Origin: Enterobacter huaxiensis
GTDB taxonomy: Bacteria > Pseudomonadota > Gammaproteobacteria > Enterobacterales > Enterobacteriaceae
Assembly (NCBI RefSeq): GCF_003594935.2
Contig: NZ_CP043342.1
Span: 4,526,001-4,590,000, forward strand
DNA: 64,000 nt
Reading direction: 5' to 3'
The stretch's first letter is position 1. Every line of letters starts with the position of its first letter. The translations under genes were made by a program, and so were the position numbers. Below the pieces are notes generated by a model. It searched no databases, had not been told where the DNA came from, and was given only the letters and a program-made list of their open reading frames with translations. This document shows, piece by piece, positions 34,191 through 45,259 of this stretch.

Positions 34191-34273
34191 TAGGGCCGTA
34201 TTTCGCGCCTGCACCTGTTTTCATATCATTCTTGTGCCATGGTCGCTTATTCATTTCCTGACACGAGGTTGTT

Positions 34274-35623
34274 ATGACGAGTTTTGTGGTCGCCAAGTTT
34301 GGCGGCACCAGTGTGGCAGATTACGCTGCCATGAACCGCAGCGCCGATGTGGTGCTGGCCGATCCGAATACCCGCCTGGTGGTGCTTTCTGCATCCGCTG
34401 GCGTGACGAACCTGCTGGTTTCTCTGTCTGAAGGACTTGAAGCGACAGAACGTTTCGTGAAGCTGGACGCGCTGCGCAAAATTCAGTTCGACATCCTTGA
34501 GTGTTTACAGAATCCAAATGTGATCCGCGAGGAAATAGAACGTCTGCTGGAAAATATCACCACCCTGGCAGAAGCCGCCTCTCTGGCAAACTCCACCGCC
34601 CTGACGGATGAACTGGTCAGCCACGGTGAGCTGATGTCGACCCTGCTGTTCGTTGAGATTATGCGCGAGCGTAACATTCCGGCGCAGTGGTTTGACGTGC
34701 GCAAAGTGATGCGCACCAGCGATCGTTTTGGCCGTGCCGAACCGGACGTTGAGGCTCTGGCAGAGCTGACCGGCCAGCAGCTGGCACCGCGCCTGGAAGA
34801 GAGTATTGTGATCACCCAGGGCTTTATCGGTAGCGAAGCCAAAGGCCGTACCACAACGCTTGGCCGCGGCGGCAGTGACTACACCGCTGCCCTGCTGGGC
34901 GAAGCGCTGCACGCCACGCGCGTCGATATCTGGACGGACGTGCCGGGCATTTACACCACCGACCCTCGCGTGGTCTCCACGGCGAAACGTATTGATGTGA
35001 TCGCCTTTGAAGAAGCGGCGGAGATGGCCACCTTTGGCGCGAAAGTGCTGCATCCGGCAACCCTGCTTCCCGCCGTGCGCAGCGATATTCCAGTCTTCGT
35101 TGGCTCCAGCAAAGAGCCGAAAGCAGGCGGCACGATGGTGTGTAAGCGAACCGAAAGCCCGCCGCTGTTCCGCGCCCTGGCGCTGCGTCGCAAGCAGACG
35201 CTGGTCACGCTGCACAGCCATAATATGCTGCACTCCCGCGGGTTCCTGGCAGAAGTGTTCGGGATCCTTGCGCGCCACAATATCTCCGTAGACCTGATCA
35301 CCACCTCAGAAGTGAGCATTGCGCTGACGCTGGATACGACAGGCTCAACCTCCAAGGGCGATACCCTGCTGACCCAGTCGCTGCTGATTGAGCTGTCTGA
35401 GCTGTGCCGCGTTGAGGTGGAAGAAGATCTGGCGCTGGTTGCCATCATTGGCAACAAACTGTCCCGCGCCTGCGGCGTAGGCAAAGAGGTCTTCGGCGTT
35501 CTCGACCCGTTCAGCATCCGCATGATTTGCTACGGCGCGTCCAGCTACAACCTCTGCTTCCTGGTCCCGGCCGATCAGGCGGAGCAGGTGGTGCAGAAAC
35601 TTCATCAGAATTTGTTTGAATAA
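34274..35623 (+). CDS. lysC: Lysine-sensitive aspartokinase III
   Basis: LysC phosphorylates aspartate, the first step of lysine, threonine and methionine synthesis, and is inhibited by lysine. The protein is 449 residues as in E. coli. The kinase domain starts with SFVVAKFGGTSVADYAAM and has the TTLGRGGSDYTAALLGEAL segment near residues 195-213. Two C-terminal ACT modules (LVTLHSHNMLHSRGFLAEVFGILA, and CRVEVEEDLALVAIIGNKL onward) form the lysine-binding region. The conserved CCTGACACGAGGT before the ATG resembles the E. coli leader end. It is divergent from pgi. Confidence 0.97.
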   Translation: MTSFVVAKFGGTSVADYAAMNRSADVVLADPNTRLVVLSASAGVTNLLVSLSEGLEATERFVKLDALRKIQFDILECLQNPNVIREEIERLLENITTLAEAASLANSTALTDELVSHGELMSTLLFVEIMRERNIPAQWFDVRKVMRTSDRFGRAEPDVEALAELTGQQLAPRLEESIVITQGFIGSEAKGRTTTLGRGGSDYTAALLGEALHATRVDIWTDVPGIYTTDPRVVSTAKRIDVIAFEEAAEMATFGAKVLHPATLLPAVRSDIPVFVGSSKEPKAGGTMVCKRTESPPLFRALALRRKQTLVTLHSHNMLHSRGFLAEVFGILARHNISVDLITTSEVSIALTLDTTGSTSKGDTLLTQSLLIELSELCRVEVEEDLALVAIIGNKLSRACGVGKEVFGVLDPFSIRMICYGASSYNLCFLVPADQAEQVVQKLHQNLFE

Positions 35624-35653
35624 AATTCGTTAGCACTATAAACAATAACTATA

Positions 35654-35679
35654 AGCCGGGCACAGACCCGGCTTTTTCA
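35654..35679 (+). terminator. Terminator of lysC
   Basis: Stem AGCCGGG-cacaga-CCCGGCT followed by TTTTC, 30 bases after the lysC stop. Confidence 0.9.
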
Positions 35680-35715
35680 TAACTAAACAACACAACACAA
35701 TCGCAAGGAATACCT

Positions 35716-36660
35716 ATGTTATCGGCCATCACCCGGCTGTTCCCGCTATGGGCGCTGCTGCTCTCTGTACTCGCGTATTACACCCCCACCACCTTCACCG
35801 GCATCGGGCCGTGGGTTACCACGCTGCTGATGCTGATCATGCTCGGCATGGGCGTACACCTGAAGATTGACGACTTTAAACGCGTGCTGTCTCGCCCGGC
35901 GCCCGTTGCGGCAGGGATTTTCCTGCACTATCTGGTGATGCCGCTCGCGGCGTGGCTGCTGGCAATGGCCTTTAAGATGCCGCCGGATCTCTCCGCCGGG
36001 ATGGTGCTGGTGGGCAGCGTCGCCAGCGGCACGGCGTCCAACGTGATGATCTATCTGGCAAAAGGCGACGTGGCGCTCTCCGTCACCATCTCGTCCGTTT
36101 CCACGCTGGTGGGCGTGGTTGCCACGCCGCTGTTAACTCGCCTGTACGTCGACGCGCATATCCAGGTTGACGTGATGGGCATGCTGCTGAGCATTCTGCA
36201 AATCGTGGTGATCCCGATTGCGCTGGGTCTGGTCATTCATCATCTCTTTCCGCGCGTGGTGAAGGCCGTTGAGCCTTACCTGCCGGCGTTTTCGATGGTC
36301 TGTATTCTGGCAATCATCAGCGCCGTGGTGGCGGGTTCAGCATCGCACATTGCCTCCGTGGGCTTTGTCGTCATCATCGCGGTGGTACTGCATAACACCA
36401 TTGGCCTGCTGGGCGGCTACTGGGGCGGGAAGCTGTTTGGCTTTGACGAATCTACCTGCCGCACGCTGGCAATCGAGGTGGGTATGCAGAACTCCGGCCT
36501 GGCGGCGGCGCTCGGTAAAATCTACTTCTCGCCGCTGGCGGCACTGCCGGGCGCGCTGTTCTCCGTCTGGCATAACCTGTCCGGCTCGCTGCTGGCGGGC
36601 TACTGGTCCGGAAAACCGATTGATGAAGAACCGAAAAAAGATGCGGTGAAACAGGGTTAA
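35716..36660 (+). CDS. panS: BASS-family transporter, PanS-like
   Basis: A 314-residue inner-membrane protein of the bile acid:sodium symporter (BASS/SBF) superfamily with about nine to ten hydrophobic helices. Typical family segments are MLGMGVHLKIDDFKRVLSRP (about residues 43-62), LVGSVASGTASNVMIYLAKGD, and EVGMQNSGLAAALG in the second half, the two sodium-site regions. It is most like enterobacterial proteins annotated as the ketopantoate/pantoate/pantothenate transporter PanS, characterised in Salmonella; substrate assignment here is by resemblance only. It is preceded by CAAGGAATA, has its own space after the lysC terminator and is followed by yjbD. Confidence 0.8.
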   Translation: MLSAITRLFPLWALLLSVLAYYTPTTFTGIGPWVTTLLMLIMLGMGVHLKIDDFKRVLSRPAPVAAGIFLHYLVMPLAAWLLAMAFKMPPDLSAGMVLVGSVASGTASNVMIYLAKGDVALSVTISSVSTLVGVVATPLLTRLYVDAHIQVDVMGMLLSILQIVVIPIALGLVIHHLFPRVVKAVEPYLPAFSMVCILAIISAVVAGSASHIASVGFVVIIAVVLHNTIGLLGGYWGGKLFGFDESTCRTLAIEVGMQNSGLAAALGKIYFSPLAALPGALFSVWHNLSGSLLAGYWSGKPIDEEPKKDAVKQG

Positions 36661-36710
36661 TTTGCCGCGCTTGCTTTACACTGGAGCCTCCCCATCAGGA
36701 GGCTTCAGCA

Positions 36711-36983
36711 ATGGCTACACCACGATTGACCCAGAAAGACATGACGGAAGCCGAGCAGCGCGAACTTAAAACGCTTCTCGACCGCGCCCGCATTGCACAC
36801 GGCCGCACGCTGACGAACGCCGAAACCAACCAGGTGAAAAAAGAGTACATCGACAAACTGATGGCTCAGCGCGACGCCGAGGCGAAGAAAGCCCGCAAGC
36901 TTAAGAAGCAGCAGGCCTATAAACCGGATGCAGAGGCGACCTTTTCCTGGTCAGCCACAACCTCTACCCGTGGAAGGCGCTAA
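36711..36983 (+). CDS. yjbD: DUF3811 protein YjbD
   Basis: A 90-residue, highly charged cytoplasmic protein matching E. coli YjbD (DUF3811) along its length, from TQKDMTEAEQRELKTLLDRA to FSWSATTSTRGRR. It is helical and lysine-rich in the middle (RDAEAKKARKLKKQQAYK). Function unknown. AGGAGGC precedes the ATG by about eight bases. Its stop codon abuts the rluF stop codon with no intervening base, so the two convergent genes share no untranslated space. Confidence 0.9.
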   Translation: MATPRLTQKDMTEAEQRELKTLLDRARIAHGRTLTNAETNQVKKEYIDKLMAQRDAEAKKARKLKKQQAYKPDAEATFSWSATTSTRGRR

Positions 36984-37856
36984 TCAGCGCCCTTTCTTTT
37001 TGCGGCCTGGCTGGGCAAAGCGTTTTCCGTTAGCCGGCTTGCCTCGCCCCTTTTCCTCCGCCTGCGGCGCCTTCACCACCGGGCGCTTGATCGCCTGAGC
37101 TTTGGGTTTCGCTTTGGCCTTCGGCTTCGCTTCTGAGGACGAGTCTTCGATAAGCTTGAACAGCTCAATCAGCTCGTCGCCGGTTAAATCACGCCACTCG
37201 CCCAGCGGGATGCCCGACAGGCTGACGTTCATGATGCGGGTACGTTCCAGCTTCGTCACGTCATAGCCGAAGTGCTCGCACATACGGCGGATCTGGCGGT
37301 TTAAGCCCTGCACCAGCGTTATGCGGAACGCGAACGGCGCCTCTTTCTTGACCTTACACTTCTTCGTGACGGTTCCCAGGATCGGCACGCCTGCGCCCAT
37401 GCCCCGGATAAATTCGTCCGTCACCGGCTTGTTCACCGTAACGATGTACTCTTTCTCGTGGTCGTTACCGGCACGCAGGATTTTGTTGACCAGGTCGCCG
37501 TGGTTGGTGAGGAAAATCAGCCCCTGAGAGTCTTTATCCAGACGGCCAATCGGGAAAATGCGGCTGCTGTGGTTCACGAAATCAACGATGTTGTCCCGCT
37601 CGCCGTCTTCCGTGGTGCTGACAATGCCAACCGGTTTGTTCAACGCGATAAACACCAGGTCTTCAGCATCACGCGGTTCGATGACCTGACCATTCACTTT
37701 TACCACATCGCCAGGAACTACCTGATCGCCGATGGTGGCGCGTTTGCCGTTAAGAAACACGTTACCTTGTTCAATGTAACGGTCAGCCTCGCGACGTGAG
37801 CAGATCCCGCTCTCGCTAATGTATTTGTTTAATCGGGTTGATTGAGTTGGCAGCAT
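36984..37856 (-). CDS. rluF: 23S rRNA pseudouridine(2604) synthase
   Basis: RluF converts U2604 of 23S rRNA (and reportedly U35 of tRNA-Tyr) to pseudouridine. The 290-residue length equals E. coli. An S4-like RNA-binding domain occupies about residues 7-66 (RLNKYISESGICSRREADRYI), and the catalytic RsuA-family domain has Asp107 in GRLDKDSQGLIFLTNHGDL. The C-terminal tail is very rich in Lys, Ala and Pro (KPKAKAKPKAQAIKRPVVK), typical of this enzyme. It converges with yjbD. Confidence 0.95.
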   Translation of the reverse strand: MLPTQSTRLNKYISESGICSRREADRYIEQGNVFLNGKRATIGDQVVPGDVVKVNGQVIEPRDAEDLVFIALNKPVGIVSTTEDGERDNIVDFVNHSSRIFPIGRLDKDSQGLIFLTNHGDLVNKILRAGNDHEKEYIVTVNKPVTDEFIRGMGAGVPILGTVTKKCKVKKEAPFAFRITLVQGLNRQIRRMCEHFGYDVTKLERTRIMNVSLSGIPLGEWRDLTGDELIELFKLIEDSSSEAKPKAKAKPKAQAIKRPVVKAPQAEEKGRGKPANGKRFAQPGRKKKGR

Positions 37857-38026
37857 AATTTCTCCTGTGAAGGGCGAAATATACCTTAGGTTTGGGCCGA
37901 AAAAAAAGATCGGCCGACGGTAACTGAGACGGGTTTTTTAGTTTGCGAGACGCTTTCAGGATTCAGCGTCAGGCCATTTACCCTTGCGGTAACTCCTTTT
38001 AGTTTTACTCTCCAGACACAATTATT

Positions 38027-38044
38027 TGTAGTTTATAAATTACA
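38027..38044 (+). promoter_or_regulatory. Operator-like palindrome upstream of the toxin-antitoxin pair
   Basis: TGTAGTTTATAAATTACA is an 18-bp palindrome with one mismatched pair, ending next to the toxin ribosome site (GGGAG) and ten bases before the ATG. Position and symmetry suit autorepression by the antitoxin or the toxin-antitoxin complex. Confidence 0.6.
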
Positions 38045-38053
38045 GGGAGTAAT

Positions 38054-38356
38054 ATGAAGGAGATTGTTCAGACAGAATCCTTTCGACGCTGGGAGCAAAA
38101 CGTAAAAGATCGGCGAGCGAAGACCGTTATCGCTTCTCGCCTCTTTCGATTGGCAAATGGCCTGGCGGGCGACGTTAAACCCGTGGGCGAAGGTATAAGT
38201 GAGCTGAGGATCCACTTTGGCCCAGGCTACAGAATCTATTTTAAAGACCAGGGCAATTGCATCATCGTGCTGTTATGTGGTGGTGACAAAAGCAGCCAGG
38301 CCAGAGACATACTTATGGCAAAAATGCTGAGCAATGTATCCCAATGGCAGGAGTGA
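38054..38356 (+). CDS. RelE/HigB-type toxin (HI1419-like addiction module killer)
   Basis: A 100-residue basic protein of the RelE/ParE superfamily, phage-derived Gp49-like/HI1419 subfamily. Recognisable features are the early FRRWEQNVKDRRAKTVIASRL helix (about residues 10-30), the GEGISELRIHFGPGYRIYF core (about 45-63) with the arginine-rich strand of the RNase fold, and VLLCGGDKSSQARDI near the end. Such toxins usually cleave mRNA on the ribosome. Its stop codon is immediately followed by the antitoxin ATG. Toxin-first order is typical for HigBA-like modules. It lies between rluF and yjbB, a variable gap. Confidence 0.85.
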   Translation: MKEIVQTESFRRWEQNVKDRRAKTVIASRLFRLANGLAGDVKPVGEGISELRIHFGPGYRIYFKDQGNCIIVLLCGGDKSSQARDILMAKMLSNVSQWQE

Positions 38357-38650
38357 ATGAGCATGCATAAATTAACACCCTACGATCCAGCCAACGCGCT
38401 GGTGGATGACGAGGAAATCGCCGTGTTTATGGCTGATGCATTAGAAACGGGCGACTCTGCATATATTGCTAAAGCTCTGGGCGTCATCGCGCGCGCGAAA
38501 GGAATGTCGGCCATTTCACAGCAAACTGGCCTATCACGAGAACAGCTGTATCGATCGTTCAGTGATAAGGGGAACCCAACGCTCAAAACCACGCTGGCGG
38601 TCATGAAAGCATTGGGTCTTGGGCTAACAATCAAACACGCCGGTGATTAA
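38357..38650 (+). CDS. HigA-like antitoxin (HI1420-like, helix-turn-helix)
   Basis: A 97-residue protein of the HI1420-like addiction-module antidote family. The N-terminal part (DPANALVDDEEIAVFMADALETGD) is acidic and would bind the basic toxin. The C-terminal half is a lambda-type helix-turn-helix (MSAISQQTGLSREQLYRSFSD, about residues 50-70, then NPTLKTTLAVMKALGL). It starts directly after the toxin stop, with GGCAGGAG as ribosome site; an in-frame ATG two codons later is an alternative start. Its 3' end overlaps the convergent yjbB 3' end by four bases. Confidence 0.85.
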   Translation: MSMHKLTPYDPANALVDDEEIAVFMADALETGDSAYIAKALGVIARAKGMSAISQQTGLSREQLYRSFSDKGNPTLKTTLAVMKALGLGLTIKHAGD

Positions 38651-40278
38651 TACTCGTCCCGCTCGTCGTCTTCATCCGGCTGCTCCATCACGCTATAGGC
38701 CACCGCGCAGAACAAGGAGTTAAGGCGCTTCATGTCCCCCAGCAGCCCCAGGTGCAGGGAGCTGGTTTCGATACTCTGCACGTTCTGCTGGTGCAAACGC
38801 TCTACGTGCGCATGCGAGTAGCGGCGGTTGAGGATGCGGAAACGATGTTTGTTACGACGCAGGCGGCGCGCGCTGGGCACGTCGCTTGAGAAGAAGACCG
38901 ACATCGCCAGCTTCAGGTTGCTGACCAGCTGTTCGTGCAGTGCTTCAAGCTCCTTCAGGCCTTCACCTGAAAACGCGCGACGCGCGGCCAGAGATTTATC
39001 AGCGATCTCGCTCCCCATACGCTCAACGATATCCGAGGCCTGTTCCAGGTTGAGCGACATCTCGATAATTTCGGCCCAGCGTCGGGACTCCTCTTCCGCC
39101 AGCTCGTCCTGAGGGATACGCGCCAGATAAAGCTTGATGGCGGTGTATAGCACATTGATGTCGTCCGCCAGCCTGCGCAGCTCTTTCTCTTCGCGCGGCT
39201 CGCCGTGCATCACCTTCTGCAGCCCTTCGAGCATGGTTTCCATCGCATCGCCCATGCGCAGCGTTTCACGCGCGGCATTGGCGATGGCCAGCGCGGGGGT
39301 ATCCAGCACCGAGGTGTCCAGATGCTTAGGCTTGAGGCGCGCATCCAGCTCCGGTTCATCGCGGATGAGGCGTTCGCAGAAGCGGGCCATCGGCGCGGCA
39401 AACGGCACCATCGCCAGACAGCGCACCAGGTTGTAGAAGACGTGGAAATAGATCACCAGCTCCGCCTTCGGCAGCGGGAGATTGTCCATCAGGTTCGCCA
39501 GCGGGTAAACGAACGGCAGAATAATCAGGCTGCCCACCAGCTTAAACAGCAGGCTGCCCAGCGCCACGCGGCGGGCGGCGGCATTGGCGGCGCTGTTGTT
39601 GAGCATCGCCAGCAGGCCAGAGCCGAGGTTGGCACCGATCACCAGGCACAGCGCCACCGGGAAGGAGATCGCCCCCGCGGCGGTTAAGGTCGCCGTCAGC
39701 AGGACCGCTGCCAGGCTGGAGTAGCTGACGATAGCAAACACCGCCCCGATCAGCGCATCCAGCATGATGTCGCCGGTCAGCGAGGCAAAAATGACCTGCA
39801 CGCCGTTGGCCTGGGTGATAGGCGTGACCGCCTGCACAATGAGCTCAAGCGCCAGCAGGATGAGGCCGAGGCCAATGCCCACGCGGCCAAGCTGCCCGGC
39901 GCGAGTCTGCTTGCGGCCGAGGAAGAAGATGACGCCGATAAAAATCAGCAGCGGCGACAGCCAGGAGAGGTCGAAGGTCAGGATACGCGCCATCAGCGCG
40001 GTCCCCACGTCAGCGCCGAGAACGATCACCAGCGCCGGGGCGAGCGCGACCAGATCCTGCGCCACGAAAGAGGTGACGAGCATAGTGGTAGCGTTGCTGC
40101 TTTGCACCAGCGCCGTAACGCCGATGCCCGCGCAGAACGCGAGCGGCTTCTTCTCTACGCTGCTGCTGAGAACGGTACGTAAACGTGCGCCAAACACGCG
40201 CATAACGCCGGTACGGACAATATGGGTGCCCCATACCAGCAGTGCCACTGCAGAGAGCAGGTGTAACAGGGTCAGCAC
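38647..40278 (-). CDS. yjbB: Na/Pi cotransporter family protein YjbB
   Basis: YjbB is an inner-membrane protein of the Na/Pi cotransporter (NptA-like) family; in E. coli it has been linked to phosphate export. The 543-residue length equals E. coli. The N-terminal half holds two inverted hydrophobic repeats with QSSNATTMLVTSFVAQDL (about residues 59-76) and the corresponding SYSSLAAVLLTATLTAAG. The C-terminal half (from about 330) is a PhoU-like helical domain (RMGSEIADKSLAARRAFSGEG). It overlaps the antitoxin gene by four bases, tail to tail. Confidence 0.93.
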   Translation of the reverse strand: MLTLLHLLSAVALLVWGTHIVRTGVMRVFGARLRTVLSSSVEKKPLAFCAGIGVTALVQSSNATTMLVTSFVAQDLVALAPALVIVLGADVGTALMARILTFDLSWLSPLLIFIGVIFFLGRKQTRAGQLGRVGIGLGLILLALELIVQAVTPITQANGVQVIFASLTGDIMLDALIGAVFAIVSYSSLAAVLLTATLTAAGAISFPVALCLVIGANLGSGLLAMLNNSAANAAARRVALGSLLFKLVGSLIILPFVYPLANLMDNLPLPKAELVIYFHVFYNLVRCLAMVPFAAPMARFCERLIRDEPELDARLKPKHLDTSVLDTPALAIANAARETLRMGDAMETMLEGLQKVMHGEPREEKELRRLADDINVLYTAIKLYLARIPQDELAEEESRRWAEIIEMSLNLEQASDIVERMGSEIADKSLAARRAFSGEGLKELEALHEQLVSNLKLAMSVFFSSDVPSARRLRRNKHRFRILNRRYSHAHVERLHQQNVQSIETSSLHLGLLGDMKRLNSLFCAVAYSVMEQPDEDDERDEY

Positions 40279-40334
40279 GGAAGGTTTTCCTCCTTATCGT
40301 TATGTGTATTCCTGAGGCTTGTTGCGCGTTGTCC

Positions 40335-40400
40335 TGCCGGATGGCGGCGGTGCCTTATCCGGCCTACGCGCAGGCCCGGCAAGCGCAGCGCCGCCGGGCA
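40335..40400. repeat. Pair of classical REP elements between metH and yjbB
   Basis: First unit TGCCGGATGGCGGCGGTGCC then TTATCCGGCCTACG (40335-40368), with GCCGGAT and ATCCGGC arms as in E. coli REPs; second unit CAGGCCCGGC, AAGCGCAGCG, CCGCCGGGC (40371-40400). Head-to-head REPs like this form a BIME. In K-12 pepE lies in this neighbourhood. Confidence 0.88.
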
Positions 40401-40440
40401 AAATGGCAATAACCTTCTTCCAGTATAAGGGTTTAAACGT

Positions 40441-40473
40441 AAGAAAGAGACAGGGCGCCCAGTGAGCGCCCTG
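40441..40473 (-). terminator. Terminator of metH
   Basis: Minus-strand stem CAGGGCGC-tcactgg-GCGCCCTG followed by TCTCTTTCTT, about 25 bases past the metH stop. Confidence 0.82.
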
Positions 40474-40495
40474 TTTGTTGTAAGGAAAAGTGTTT

Positions 40496-44179
<3,684 letters not shown>

Positions 44180-44372
44180 ACTTGCTCCCGACAACGCTCA
44201 ACAAGGCCAAAAGGCTGCGTTCCATACTGGCATAATCTCGCAGGGTGGAAAAGTCACTCGGCGGTAACATGAGACATGTTCACCATCACTCCTCCGATCA
44301 GTCAGTAAAGCGGTTGCAAATTCACCAAATAAAACGAAAATGATTTCCACGATACAGAAAAAGGAGATCGTC

Positions 44373-45200
44373 ATGGTCGCGACCGTTCCCGCCAAACGCG
44401 GCAGAAAACCTGCTGCCACCACCGCCGCACAACCCGGCGGACAGGTTCAGTCCCTGACGCGCGGTTTGAAGCTGCTGGAATGGATAGCCGAATCGCACGG
44501 CAGCGTGGCCCTGACCGAGCTGGCCCAGCAGGCTGGCCTGCCGAACTCCACCACGCACCGCCTGCTCACCACCATGCAGCAGCTGGGCTTTGTGCGTCAG
44601 GTGGGCGAGTTGGGGCACTGGGCGGTGGGCGCGCATGCGTTTATCGTCGGCAGCAGCTTCCTGCAGAGCCGTAATCTGCTGGCGATTGTCCACCCTATTC
44701 TGCGCAAGCTGATGGAAGAGTCCGGCGAGACGGTGAACCTGGCGGTGCTCGACCAGAGCGACCATCAGGCGATTATCATCGACCAGGTGCAGTGCACGCA
44801 GCTGATGCGCATGTCGGCACCGATTGGCGGCAAGCTGCCGATGCACGCCTCCGGCGCGGGTAAAGCGTTTCTGTCGCAGCTGAGCGAAGAGCAGGTGACG
44901 GGGCTGCTGCACCGAAAAGGGCTGCACGCCTACACCCATGCCACGCTGGTGTCGCCCGTGCATCTGAAAGAAGATCTGGCCCTGACCCGCAAGCGCGGCT
45001 ATTCGTTTGATGACGAGGAACATGCCCTGGGCCTGCGCTGCCTCGCGTCCTGTATTTTTGACGAGCACCGCGAGCCGTTTGCGGCTATCTCCATCTCAGG
45101 GCCGATATCGCGCATGACCGACGACCGCGTAACCGAGCTGGGTGCGCTGGTGATTAAGGCGGCGAAAGAGGTGACGCTGGCGTATGGTGGGATTCGTTGA
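44373..45200 (+). CDS. iclR: Glyoxylate-shunt repressor IclR
   Basis: IclR represses aceBAK and itself; glyoxylate relieves and pyruvate strengthens repression. The 275-residue protein starts at the ATG at 44373 with AAGGAGATC upstream. The N-terminal winged helix (about residues 25-85) has SVALTELAQQAGLPNSTTHR, and the C-terminal effector domain follows, with MHASGAGKAFL and CLASCIFDEHREPFAAISIS. The sequence just upstream (AAACGAAAATGATTTCCA, about 44333-44350) resembles an IclR self-operator. It converges on aceK, with a palindromic repeat between the stops. Confidence 0.96.
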   Translation: MVATVPAKRGRKPAATTAAQPGGQVQSLTRGLKLLEWIAESHGSVALTELAQQAGLPNSTTHRLLTTMQQLGFVRQVGELGHWAVGAHAFIVGSSFLQSRNLLAIVHPILRKLMEESGETVNLAVLDQSDHQAIIIDQVQCTQLMRMSAPIGGKLPMHASGAGKAFLSQLSEEQVTGLLHRKGLHAYTHATLVSPVHLKEDLALTRKRGYSFDDEEHALGLRCLASCIFDEHREPFAAISISGPISRMTDDRVTELGALVIKAAKEVTLAYGGIR

Positions 45201-45208
45201 GATTAAGT

Positions 45209-45259
45209 GCGGCCTGATGCCCTCACCCCTGCCCTCTCCCACAGGGAGAGGGAGAAAAA
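45209..45259. repeat. Dispersed palindromic repeat forming the 3' end of aceK
   Basis: Full-length copy: prefix GCGGCCTGATGCCCTCACCC, then CCCTCTCCC-aca-GGGAGAGGG and GAGAAAAA. It lies between the convergent iclR and aceK. The aceK reading frame enters it and uses a TGA within it at 45223-45225. Confidence 0.92.
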
